Shown: piece by piece, positions 54,109-64,000 of the stretch
Position numbering within the stretch: position 1 is the stretch's first letter
How the letters are laid out: each line of letters starts with the position of its first letter
Assembly: GCF_014356525.2 (NCBI RefSeq)
Contig: NC_052511.1
Coordinates: forward strand, 27,955,097-28,019,096
Direction: 5' to 3'
Length of the DNA: 64,000 bases
Source: Nilaparvata lugens
Taxonomy: Eukaryota > Arthropoda > Insecta > Hemiptera > Delphacidae
The notes under the pieces: generated by a model
Seen by the model: the letters and a program-made list of their open reading frames with translations, nothing else
The model's database searches: none
What the model was told of the DNA's origin: nothing
Made by a program: the position numbers and the translations under genes

Positions 54109-54922
54109 TGTAATATTACATTTTTTCTCGTTTGGAATCGAATCTTCAATTCGAGATCTATGAAACTTTATAGTAAATATCAGAGTCATTGATATAGGGA
54201 CAAACTTTTTGACTGAGAATTTATTATCGTAAATGATTGTTGCATTGTTCCATGGTGTCACCGAGGCTGGGTTGACAGAATTAAAAAGATAAATGGTTTA
54301 TTTAAATAGAGATGATATATAAAAATTTAAAATAACAGTTTCAAAATAAAGTTTTATTGAGAACAAATATAAAATGTGAATTCTAAACTTGTAATTTATA
54401 AATTTTTTGGTGACGTGTCCGTGACATCGTCACTGATTTTGAGATGTGGTTTTTGTCTTGACTTGTAGCTGGGCTTCTTCCTTCTTCTCTAGAAAAATGG
54501 CTGGCTGTGTGTGTTGTAATTTTGTGCTCTCTGAATAATTTTCTGTTCAAGTGAATTTATTAATGTTTTAATTTGAGTTTTAAACAGTTTATAGTGTTCT
54601 ATTTTGTCCGTATATTGTTTATTGTGTATACAAGCCAATAGCCACTGTTTTTCAACTATAAACTGGATAAGTACTTAGTTCGTAGTTACTTTAGATGCTT
54701 AGGCTTGTAAGATATTGTTCTTTGTGTATTTATGTAGTATATTGCCAAAATTCATCTGAAGATTATAAGTTCATTTACTCTGAAAATTGGATTTCTCATT
54801 CATAGGCGATAGATCCATTCATAGTTTATCAAGAATCTATTACATTGGAGCCGACAACTATCCTTAGGTTAATAGGTGTGAAATGCTATCCAGCCGATTT
54901 AGGAAAAATTGGTAGCACGGCA
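54109..54922 (+). repeat. Copy B 5' LTR
   Basis: 814 bp, TG...CA. An AATAAA occurs near 54348. Confidence 0.92.
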
Positions 54923-55061
54923 AATGGTACGCCCTGGTGTGGGACTCAAACTACAAAATATATCCCTGGTTGTAAAAAATTATTAGTAGGATAGATATCT
55001 TGATAGGTTATGAATGGTATACTGCTGAGTGGGAAATCGGTTCAAGAGAGATCAAGTCCTA

Positions 55062-55851
55062 ATGAATATATTATCTGTGCAGACTAGCAAAATGGCATAC
55101 AATATGAAAAATATTAAAAATGATGATGAGTTAATAGCTGCCTTAACACAACTGTTTGATGAGCAAAATGCTAAGTTTGATGCTAGGTTTGATGATATGA
55201 AGCAAGAATTTGCTAGCATAAGACTAGAGCAAGTTAGTATAAACCTTCTATTGAAAGATGCACATGAAACATAGAGTGATAATCATGAAGATGAAAACAA
55301 ATTGAAGCATGATAATAGTAGTGTTAAGATACAAGATCAACTCATTCAAGTTTCTGACAATGTAGGCCTAGTTACTGTTGTTGAAAAAGTCAATCCTAAT
55401 GAGATAGTAGAATTGAGTAAAGAAGTAGGTAGGGAGTTGTCTTCACTGAAAGTCAACTATCATGAAAGTAATATTGCTACATTGAAGGTTGAGAAAACTA
55501 TAAACAAAGTGAATGATTACATGAGACAGGTTTCTGTGGAGGTTAGGAACAATGTAAACAAAATGAATGTTGCTTTGAGTCAAGTTGATGAGTTCAACTT
55601 TCAACTGAGAATTGAAAAGGTGTATGCAATGCATTCTCAAGTGAACATGACTAACTTTTGTAAGCAAAATGGCTTTGTTGAAACAAATTAACCCATGAAT
55701 AAAATCATGTTCTTGAAGAAAACAAAGCACAAAGTTTCCATTGATGTATTAGTATTCAAAGGTTTTTTCAAGTTGCTTATTTACAAGATGATGACTGTGA
55801 ATCACATGATAAAAGGGTATTCCCCAGCACACAATGATTAGGAATCCTGTG
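55062..55851 (+). pseudogene. Copy B coiled-coil ORF with stop codons
   Basis: Collinear with the copy A ORF but without its local duplication. It is interrupted by a stop at 55272-55274 (before HEDENK-type sequence) and another at 55689-55691. The parts between are highly similar to copy A (DDELIAALTQLFDEQNAKFD; VEVRNNVNKMNVALSQVDEF). The two copies are broken at different places, so the ORF was probably intact in their common source. Confidence 0.6.
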
Positions 55852-57965
55852 TTATGCCGAGATTCAGAATAGCATAATCGCTACGCAGTGTATGGTAAGA
55901 GTCCATAATTGTGTCTTTTTTCTTTCCTGTAGCCTATTTTTCTTGGCCCTTAATCTTTTCAAATTTCGATTCTTTCCTGTCTTTGTGTAATGTTCAGTAA
56001 ATTTCTTCTATGATGCATATCTTAACCAATCTTGTCCATAGTCATTTAAATTTGTATTCTTCTGAAATAATATTAGAAGTTAAAATAGTAGCTTATTTTC
56101 CTAATCTTTAAATTGTTGATAAAACTTAACTTTTCTAAAATCTATCCATTGTAGTGTAAATAATTGTTTGCTTGCGGTATATTTTTTCATCATGTATTAC
56201 ATATTTTAATCATGTCTATTTTTTTTCAGGTATCATATTAGGTAATTAGGTTTTTCAGAGCAAATTATGTCCCATGTTCTCATCTTTCATTGCATATTGT
56301 GCCATAAGCCATATGTAATTAGGTTATAGTTTTCTTCTGGGCTTTTAACCCATTTTGCATTTTATTTTTTTGCTGTCCAATACTTTGGATTTTTGGTAGA
56401 CAAGTAGGTGTGATTCTTTTAGAGGTGTGGGCGTGAACCACATACGGCTGGACTCGATTATCTGACCTACTTGTTTGCGATATAAAAACCTTAAGACTGC
56501 AACATCAAATGTTTGTAAAAACTTTTGCATACTTTTGTTTTTGTGGTCCGATACTAGAGTCTGCTATCACATTGCCTTACAGACATCTAGGAACTATCCA
56601 CCCAGTCACAATAGTCACATATTTTTTCCTTCACCAGTTGTTTTTGTGGGAGTGATAGCTCACAATTATAACAAATTAGAGTCATACTTGGAATTTACAA
56701 AATTCCATAGTAGTATATTTTATTAAATATACTTCCTCATGAAAGTTTAGTACTGACATGTAGGATAGGCTCTAATTAATCTTTCTCTTCCTTGTATTAT
56801 TTAGGAAATTTATTTACCCAATTTTCTTTTTCTCTTATTTGTATTTTTTTTAGTTAACTTATTTACCCATTGTCCATCTTGATCGTCTTTGTATTGTAAT
56901 CTTGAAATGTTTGTATTTATTATACAGTCTTTAAATTATAAATTATTTTAAAAAATAAATGGTTCAATTTAGAACATGCTGAAATCTATTCTTATGTATA
57001 AATTCTTTTGTTATAATAAATAAACTTCAAAATTTGAAAGTATTAATGAACTGTGTAGCCATATATATGTGATGTATTAATGAAAGTTAACTTGAATAAT
57101 AATGTTTTCATTGAATAAAAACGTGTGTTATATTATCAATTGAAATGAGTTAAAGGTTAAAATTTTTCTAAAGTTTTTGTAATTGATATCTTTTTCAAAA
57201 TTTTAAAACTGTTTGTTCTATAAATTTTGATATGATTGATTATCGTTTGAAATGGATGCTGGAGTGTATGTAGAATTTTTAGTGGGGTTTGTTGATTAGA
57301 ATTTTGCTGGTATGTGATTGTTTTTTGAGATGGAAAACCATTATTGCCTAAAGAAGAAATGACCAGAAGGTTATGACTTAGAGAGGCAGTAATGAGATAA
57401 TATTTTTTGTGTTGATTAATAATGTTGATTGCCATAGATGCAGATTAATTATGAATATTGATGCCTTTGAAGCAAAATATTATTGATGTTTTGAATGATT
57501 TCTTGTTTAATGATTGATAGTAAAGTTTTGTCATGAAATGTAGTTTGTGTTTAGAACATTGAAAAGTCGAAATAAACTATAGTATCCAACAAACGATGAT
57601 TAATAATATGAATAATTTGCTTTTTATAAAATATTTGAACAATGAATAGATGGAAATGAAATTATTTTTTTTTATATTGAAATTTATAATTGATATCTCC
57701 ATATTTCACAATTTATGTATTGCTGACTGTATAATAAGATGTTAATAAATTTCAATTTTATATTGATTATATACTTAAAAATAATTATCATGTGTATTAG
57801 ATTGTATTGATAGCCTAATCAAGATTTTCTTCTTAGTTTATAAGCATTGTAAGATAACAGGTACAGCACAGACATTAACATTGAAATAATTATCATGTGA
57901 ATCTCGAAATCAGCAACAAGTGAATGCCATGAAGAGTGTTAAGAACATTTGGGTGATTTTCGAAC
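55852..57965 (+). other. Copy B AT-rich internal region, no ORF
   Basis: Collinear with 31703-34020 of copy A with indels; the conserved 56420-56600 block is retained. An extra segment near 56980-57125 is absent from copy A. No coding signal. Confidence 0.5.
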
Positions 57966-57986
57966 TAGTGTGACTCAACTACGCCA

Positions 57987-58769
57987 ATGTCAACACCAAT
58001 ATCAACACCAATAACTATGCCAAAATCTACACTGAGGCCTACACCAATAACTACGCCAATATCTACACTAATATCTACACCAATAACTACGCCGATGCCT
58101 GTGCTGATGCCAACACCAATATCTATGCCAATGCCTGCGCCAATGCTGATCCCAATGCCAATAGCTACGCCAATGCCTGCGCCAATGCTGATGCCAATGC
58201 CAAAATCTACGCTGATGCCTACACTAATAACTACGCCAATGTCAACACCAATATCAACACCAATAACTACGCCAAAATCTACGCCGATGCCTGTGCTGAT
58301 GCCAACGCCAATATCTACGCCGATGCCAATGCCTGCGCCAATGCTGATGCTAATGCCAAAATCTACACCGATGCCTGCGCCAATGCTGATGCCAATGCCA
58401 AAATCTACACTGATGCCTACACTAATAACTACGCCAATGTCAACACCAATATCAACACCAATAACTACGCCAAAATCTACGCCGATGCCTGTGCTGATGC
58501 CAACGCCAATATCTACGCCGATGCCAATGCCTGCGCCAATGCTGATGCTAATGCCAAAATCTACGCCAATGCCTGCGCCAATGCTGATGCCAATGCCAAT
58601 ATCAACGCCGATGCCAATGCCGACACCAAAGCCTACGCCAATAACAATGCCAACGCTTATTGCTGACTTTGTATCTCAAACTTCAACACTACTACATTAC
58701 CTGGAGGTAATTGCCATCCATGTTCACGTTCGCAACTTTGAATTCAGAATAACAGTCACAGTATCATGA
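57987..58769 (+). CDS. Met-Pro-Thr repeat ORF (copy B, open)
   Basis: 260 open codons from ATG 57987. Residues 1-220 are low-complexity (T/S/I/M)-P repeats such as PMPAPMLMPMPKST. A block of about 198 bp is duplicated in tandem (starts near 58209 and 58407). The last about 36 residues are non-repetitive (VSQTSTLLHYLEVIAIHVH, NFEFRITVTVS) and match copy A. Pro every third or fourth residue would give an extended chain. The ORF could also be a by-product of an open 6-bp-periodic repeat, but the conserved tail argues for coding. Function unknown. Confidence 0.5.
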   Translation: MSTPISTPITMPKSTLRPTPITTPISTLISTPITTPMPVLMPTPISMPMPAPMLIPMPIATPMPAPMLMPMPKSTLMPTLITTPMSTPISTPITTPKSTPMPVLMPTPISTPMPMPAPMLMLMPKSTPMPAPMLMPMPKSTLMPTLITTPMSTPISTPITTPKSTPMPVLMPTPISTPMPMPAPMLMLMPKSTPMPAPMLMPMPISTPMPMPTPKPTPITMPTLIADFVSQTSTLLHYLEVIAIHVHVRNFEFRITVTVS

Positions 58770-58994
58770 AAGAATTGATTCAAAAAATCCTCTCCTAAAT
58801 TATTCCTGTATGCAGAACTCTAAACCTTGAAAGCTGAAAATATCAAAAAACCAAACCTTACCTAAATTAATCCTCACCTAAATTAATCCTGTATGCAGCA
58901 TCTATCTCTTTTCCGAAAAATGAATTACATTGTCATTTCAAGCCTGAAATGTACATTGTATAATTACAAATATGATACAAAATTTACGTGACTC

Positions 58995-59235
58995 TGTATC
59001 GAGTTTGGTATGCAGCCGTCTACTACAAGCATGAGGTAATGCTAACTGAGATGTCACCTGTATCGAGTTTGATATGCAGCCGTCTACTACAAGCATGAGG
59101 CAATGCTAACTGAGATGTCACCTGTATCGTGTTTGATATGCATCAGTCGACTGCAAGTATCAGCCCAACACTACGTGCATCCAGGCTTCAGCCCAACACT
59201 ACAAGTATTCGGATCAGCCCAACACTAATGTCATC
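58995..59235. repeat. 63-bp tandem repeat (copy B)
   Basis: Units start at 58995, 59058 and 59122 with 'ctgtatcg(a/t)gtttg'. A following 'cagcccaacacta' motif is repeated three times up to 59235, an expansion not in copy A. Confidence 0.7.
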
Positions 59236-59630
59236 ACATTGGAGTCACACTTAACTGAAAATCATACTGAGTGCCTTAACGGACTGTTTTCCAAAATGTG
59301 CATCGATAAAATCAACCGCGTCAATAGTGAAAGAAATGAACATTTTTTGATTTTATGTGCAATTTCAAAAAAAAAAAAAAAAAACTATTCTTTACATATT
59401 AAACTTTCTGTTGAGATATTTTCCTTTAAATTATAAAGCTAAATCGAAAGTAATTTTGATATTCTATACTTTGAAATATTGTTTGGAAACATATAACAAA
59501 TGCTATTGATGAATTTTTATAATAATTTTCAATTATAGTTGACATGTAATGTTTTTATAGAAAAAATTGTTACTGTTCTCAAATTTAATTTCAACAATTT
59601 TCAAACTTTTTATGTCAAGAGGGGGGTATT

Positions 59631-60443
59631 TGTAATATTACATTTTTTCTCGTTTGGAATCGAATCTTCAATTCGAGATCTATGAAACTTTATAGTAAAT
59701 ATCAGAGTCATCGATATACGGACAAACTTTTTGACTGAGAATTTATTATCGTAAATGATTGTTGCATTGTTCCATGGTGTCACCGAGGCTGGGTTGACAG
59801 AATTAAAAAGATAAATGGTTTATTTAAATAGAGATGATATATAAAAATTTAAAATAACAGTTTCAAAATAAAGTTTTATTGAGAACAAATATAAAATGTG
59901 AATTCTAAACTTGTAATTTATAATTTTTTGGTGACGTGTCCGTGACATCGTCACTGATTTTGAGATGTGGTTTTTGTCTTGACTTGTAGCTGGGCTTCTT
60001 CCTTCTTCTCTAGAAAAATGGCTGGCTGTGTGTGTTGTAATTTTGTGCTCTCTGAATATTTTTCTGTTCAAGTGAATTTATTAATGTTTTAATTTGAGTT
60101 TTAAACAGTTTATAGTGTTCTATTTTGTCCGTATGTTGTTTATTGTGTATACAAGCCAATAGCCACTGTTTTTCAACTATAAACTGGATAAGTACTTAGT
60201 TCGTAGTTACTTTAGATGCTTAGGCTTGTAAGATATTGTTCTTTGTGTATTTATGTAGTATATTGCCAAAATTCATCTGAAGATTATAAGTTCATTTACT
60301 CTGAAAATTGGATTTCTCATTCATAGGCGATAGATTCATTCATAGTTTATCAAGAATCTATTACATTGGAGCCGACAACTATCCTTAGGTTAATAGGTGT
60401 GAAATGCTATCCAGCCGATTAAGGAAAAATTGGTAGCACGGCA
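59631..60443 (+). repeat. Copy B 3' LTR
   Basis: 813 bp, followed by target duplication ATGG. Confidence 0.92.
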
Positions 60444-60544
60444 ATGGTTACTGATAATCAGTCATCAACTATCTTTTTGATTTCCTTATTGGTATTCTTC
60501 AAGAACTTCACAGAAGCAGTGGTAAGAATTGTTAATCACCATCA

Positions 60545-60608
60545 TTGAACCTTGTGGTGATAAAATATATTTGGAAAATTCATACATCTACCACTGAGCT
60601 AGAGCTGC
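60545..60608 (-). repeat. tRNA-derived relic
   Basis: The minus strand has a perfect box A TAGCTCAGTGG (60591-60601) with GTAGA, and a weak box B GGTTCAATGA about 50 bases later. No stable cloverleaf. Likely a decayed SINE head. Confidence 0.3.
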
Positions 60609-60835
60609 GGTTTGAACCCAGCAATTTTGCGAGCCAGACGGCCTTAACTATTTGCGAATTTATTCGTAAATTAGGGACTTTAACAACCTCTCTTATATGT
60701 ATTAAATTTACCATTTTACATAATGTCACCCAACAAGTGGGGCCAAGGTTTACATAATGGCTTCACAACGTGGGACTCTATCATAAGAGATAACCCCCCA
60801 GGAAGCACGTCATTACAACATACACACATACACAC

Positions 60836-61644
60836 AGTAATATTACATTTTTTCTCGATTAAAATCGAATCTTCAATTCGAGATCTATAAAACTTGATAG
60901 TAAATATCAGAGTAATTGATATGCAGACAACTTTTTAACTGAGAATTTATCATAAATAATTGTGTTGCACATTCCATGGTATCACTGAAACTGAGTTAAC
61001 AGAATTAACAGATAAATAGATCATTATAAATATAGAGGATATATAAATTTAAAATAACAGTTTCAAAATAGTTTTATTGAGAACAAAAATGTAAAATGTA
61101 AATTCTAAACTTGTAATTTATAATTTTTTGGAATTTAATATCGGTGATGTGTTCATGATGTCAACACTGGTTTTGAGGTGGGGCTTTGCTCTGTACTTGT
61201 TAGGTCCTCTCTCTAAAAAATGGTGGCTGGCTATGTGTTCTAATTTTGTGTTCTCTGAATATTTTTCTGTTTAATTGAATTTTTAATGTTTTAAATTGAG
61301 TTTTGAACAGTTTTATGGTATTCTAATTTTGTATAAATTGTTTTGTGTGTCTACAAGCCTATAGCCATTGTTTTTCAACTATATAAATGGATAAGTATTT
61401 AGCCTGTAATGATGCTAGATGTTTAAGTGTGTAAGGTATTGTTTTATGGATTTGTGTTGTGTATTGCCAAAATTCTTCTGAAGATTATAAGTTGGTTTGC
61501 TCTGAAAACTGGATTTCTCATTCATAAGCAATAGATCCATTCATAGTTTATCAAGAATCTACCATTTTGGAGCCGATAACTTCCTTTAGGTTAATAGATG
61601 TGAAATGCTATCCAACCTATTTAGGAGAAATTGGTAGCACGGCA
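60836..61644 (+). repeat. Solo LTR of the pol-less family
   Basis: 809 bp homologous to the copy A and B LTRs over their full length, starting GTAATATTACA (first T mutated to A) and ending GGTAGCACGGCA. It is flanked by ACAC on both sides (60832-60835, 61645-61648) and sits in a CA tract. More diverged than copies A and B, so older. Arose by LTR-LTR recombination. Confidence 0.85.
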
Positions 61645-61825
61645 ACACACACACACACACATACACACACACACATATACACACACAGACCAACACCCAA
61701 AAATCATGTTTTTGGACTCAGGGGACCTTGAAACGTATAGAAAACTTGAAATTAGGGTACCTTAATTTTTTTTGGAAAGCAATACTTTCCTTACCTATGG
61801 TAATAGGGCAAGGAAAGTAAAAACG
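61645..61825 (-). repeat. Dispersed CA-type repeat, right part (copy 4)
   Basis: A CA/TACA tract followed by 'cagaccaacacccaaaaatc', 'ccttgaaacgtatagaaaac' and 'agcaatactttccttaccta', ending 'gggcaaggaaagta'. Same order as 5180-5325. The solo LTR inserted into its CA core. Confidence 0.65.
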
Positions 61826-62044
61826 GGAATGATTCGGATCTCCTAATTTTGAACATAGATTCTAAAAATATCAATCAAGTGCACCTGGAAGCCCAATTTT
61901 CCATTTTCCTTCCAGATTTTTCAAAACTTCATTAATAGTACATACGATTTCATAAAAAAATCACCAAATCATATGGTCGGAATTAAAAAGATTTATTATA
62001 AATTATTAAAGAACTGGATTATACACGTATACAACAGGTGTAAA

Positions 62045-62220
62045 GTAGTATAGGAAAATTATGTTTGACGCATCATCACGTCTGAACTACTGGACTGACT
62101 AACTTGAAAATTTGCATTATAGATTCTTGCTTAACCGAGGATGGTTATAAACCTATTTTAAATTCTTCAATATTTCTATTTTGATTAAATCAAGTTTTCA
62201 GTTTGTCATGCTTTCACTTG
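62045..62220 (+). repeat. Helitron-like fragment, first copy
   Basis: 'gacgcatcatcacgtctgaa' then 'ctactggactga' and 'accgaggat', shared with 62590-62720 in the same order. Confidence 0.4.
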
Positions 62221-62483
62221 TTGTAAGGAAGCAGCAGAACATTTCTTTTAAAAGGGAAATTAGAAGATAGGTATGATTGGGGAACCTTTTCGAATGATAA
62301 AAACAGGTTTTCCGTTGCACCCAAATTTTTTCCGCCATTTTGAATACAACTTCTTTTTTTAATTGAAAGGTGGTCATATGATACATGATTCCGATACAGG
62401 ATTTCCAGAGAAAAGGTATGGTGAAAAACGCACATCGATATCTCAAACCTTTCAAAATTTATTCTCATTCACTTCCTTTATCA

Positions 62484-62550
62484 TAGTATAGAAGATGATA
62501 GATAAAATGGATGATATATCTATTTATCTATCATCTTCTATACTATAATA
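62484..62550. repeat. Hairpin with about 25-bp arms
   Basis: 'tagtatagaagatgatagat' is mirrored by 'atctatcatcttctatacta' across a 'ggatgatatatcta'-type loop. Confidence 0.65.
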
Positions 62551-62569
62551 GAGGAAAGAACTGGCTTAA

Positions 62570-62764
62570 AGACGTACACACGTGTATAGAGGATAGGGAA
62601 ATTGACGCATCATCACGTCTGAACTACTGGACTGATTTACTTGAAATGCTGCTTATAAATTCTCAATCAACCGAGGATTCTCATAGGCCTATTTTCAATT
62701 CTTCTGGATTTCATTACGTCAAGTTTTAAAATAGACCCTTGCGAAGCACGGGTTACCTGCTACT
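62570..62764 (+). repeat. Helitron-like 3' end, second copy
   Basis: Shares 'gacgcatcatcacgtctgaa', 'ctactggactga' and 'accgaggat' with the copy at 62045. It ends 'cccttgcgaagcacgggtta' + 'cctgctac', where CCC...GGG can form a short stem before CTAC. This resembles the hairpin + CTRR end of Helitrons, but the last base does not fit exactly. Confidence 0.35.
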
Positions 62765-62776
62765 GATATATATAAT

Positions 62777-62800
62777 GATGATGATGATGATGATGATGGT
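62777..62800. repeat. (ATG)n microsatellite
   Basis: About eight ATG/GAT triplets. Confidence 0.9.
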
Positions 62801-62885
62801 ATACGAACTTGACTGGAATGAACATAGACATTAGCTTATATGTATGATCATGTTATGCCTGTTATGTGTGATGTTAGGCCGGTAT

Positions 62886-63015
62886 TAGGCGGTAATAGTT
62901 CTATGACATGAAAAAATGATTTCGTAAAACTTATTTCCAAAGACCTTAAAGAGATAATCTTTAAGGTCTTTGCTTATTTCATATGATCTGAATATGACAG
63001 AAATATTACCGTCCA
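62886..63015. mobile_element. MITE, 'ggtaatatttct' family, with inner hairpin
   Basis: Termini 'aggcggtaatagttctatga' and, inverted, 'acagaaatattaccgtcc'. A perfect inner hairpin (aaagaccttaaaga / tctttaaggtcttt, 62939-62971). Related by its ends to 16114-16224. A second 'aaagacctta...taaggtcttt' hairpin with (TCTTTA)n is at 63512-63577. Confidence 0.55.
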
Positions 63016-63825
63016 ATAGCGTCCTCAAGTTAGTTTGTTATTTTTTTGACTACCTATCATACTTTGCCTTCTTGTTTTGAACTTGGAGATATTGTAGATA
63101 CTAAGTAAATAAGTATCGTAAGCTGGTATCAAAGAAACGTCAACATAAACTGGTTTTTCGAATTCTTTGTTCAAAATAACATAAAAATCCAATCTCCAAA
63201 ATCATAATTTTGCAGTTACGGTATGGCTTTTTAACTTGTTGAGCACTTGTACGGCTAAGCAGTATCAACAATGTAACTAAGGCTTCAAGTAAAGCAATTC
63301 AAACAGTTAATTTTATGGATGCATAACAACTGTAATACGTACATTTGAAATGCTCAATAAAAATTCAATGTAGTTATTATTAAATATAACTGATTTGCGC
63401 CTTGTATTTTATGCAAGTTTCCATTATAACAATAGGGCCATTCAAATTTCCCGCCGCTTCTTGCCTCTCTCTGTCATGGCTGCCAATGTTCAATTCGTAA
63501 CAGGAATAGTCAAAGACCTTAGAGAGATATCTCTTTATCTTTATCTTTATCTTTGCATCTTTAAGGTCTTTGGGAATAGTGGCCACTCAGCTGCTCTATA
63601 GTTTACTATAATAGCTCGTTGTGGCAAACAGTTCACAGCACAGCCTTCATAATTAGAAAGAAATTTTATTTTACAATGGGAAGTAATTGATTATTTCTGT
63701 AGTTTTTTGACAATTTCATGTTTTTAGGATTCTTTAATTTAATGATAGAGAGAAAGAGAGTTATTGTATAATTGAATCAACAATTAACTAATGACAATAG
63801 AACCCATGATTGGCATGATTTGATA
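63016..63825. other. No gene recognised
   Basis: Aside from the 63512-63577 hairpin with a (TTTATC)n run, only short frames on both strands. Confidence 0.4.
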
Positions 63826-63829
63826 CTAA

Positions 63830-64000
63830 GTGCCGGTTTCCGAGCTCGGGATCTATAATTTCTGGACTTACAGAGTCCAGGACTAAAATAAGCTCTCAGG
63901 TCTAAATTGACTTTCTGGGTCACGATTTTATCTTCTAAACTCCGGAGTCTATCAGGTTCTCGACTTATTTGAGTCCAGGACTTTAACGCAGTAAAGGTGA
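63830..64000. repeat. Repeat-like segment at the right edge, truncated by the window
   Basis: GC-richer 'gtgccggtttccgagctcgg' followed by repeated 'gagtccaggac' motifs (63890, 63970) with partial inverted pairing (ctggactta / gacttatttgagtcca). Resembles the end of a non-autonomous DNA element; the other end lies outside. Confidence 0.35.

Larger units (their letters stand above)
54109..60443 (+). mobile_element. Pol-less LTR retrotransposon, copy B (6.3 kb)
   Basis: LTRs 54109-54922 (814 bp) and 59631-60443 (813 bp) share TGTAATATTACA and GGTAGCACGGCA ends with copy A but are a distinct subfamily ('ctcgtttggaatcg' in place of 'cttctcacatttaaatcg'). The target duplication is ATGG (54105-54108, 60444-60447). 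Polypurine tract 'aagaggggggtatt' before 59631. The interior is collinear with copy A: coiled-coil ORF, AT-rich non-coding region, Met-Pro-Thr repeat ORF, about 63-bp tandem repeat. No polymerase. Confidence 0.9.

Overview
The window looks like an insect nuclear genome. It is AT-rich, has spliced genes with GT/AG introns, and is dominated by transposable elements. Several dispersed repeats (a CA/GT-cored element beginning near 'ctggtgtggtgcactcacac', and 'atcccatggtatagg' inverted-repeat elements) resemble repeats I associate with planthoppers and other Hemiptera. That assignment is from memory, was not tested by search, and should be read as 'hemipteran insect, likely Auchenorrhyncha'.

Only one cellular gene is well supported. 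It is a minus-strand gene encoding a membrane protein with EB (six-cysteine) modules. Its exons are 19008-19151, 11999-12160 and the terminal exon 9034-9254, all joined by clean phase-1 junctions. The signal-peptide exon was not found. A second, almost identical copy of the first of these exons lies at 15915-16059; it carries one extra base and would break the frame. A CpG-rich block at 1660-1960 may hold the promoter or first exon of another gene.

From about 19.4 to 40 kb lies a nested transposon stack. Two non-LTR retrotransposons sit head to tail on the minus strand. The first (19436-28130; ORF1 with FLYWCH, coiled coil and esterase; ORF2 with endonuclease and reverse transcriptase) is split by a Ty3/gypsy LTR element (23640-27579; 154-bp LTRs; target duplication TCAAC). 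The second (28568-39375; ORF1 with PHD finger; ORF2 with endonuclease and reverse transcriptase) is split by a 6.5-kb LTR element without pol (29891-36358; 812-bp LTRs; target duplication ACAG). A sister copy of the pol-less element is at 54109-60443 (duplication ATGG), and a solo LTR is at 60836-61644 (duplication ACAC).

The most unusual block is 47810-51087: a tandemly duplicated GC-rich unit of 1.33 and 1.95 kb in AT-rich surroundings. Each unit has a CCAAT/TATA-like promoter, a 29-bp minisatellite (about 2 copies against about 20), an arginine-rich short ORF, and a run of 3 or 6 stem-loops very close to the replication-dependent histone mRNA 3' stem-loop. I do not recognise this unit.

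The rest is made of foldback/MITE-type elements (several with convincing terminal inverted repeats and target duplications), degraded retrotransposon 3' ends, microsatellites, and AT-rich sequence in which I see no gene.
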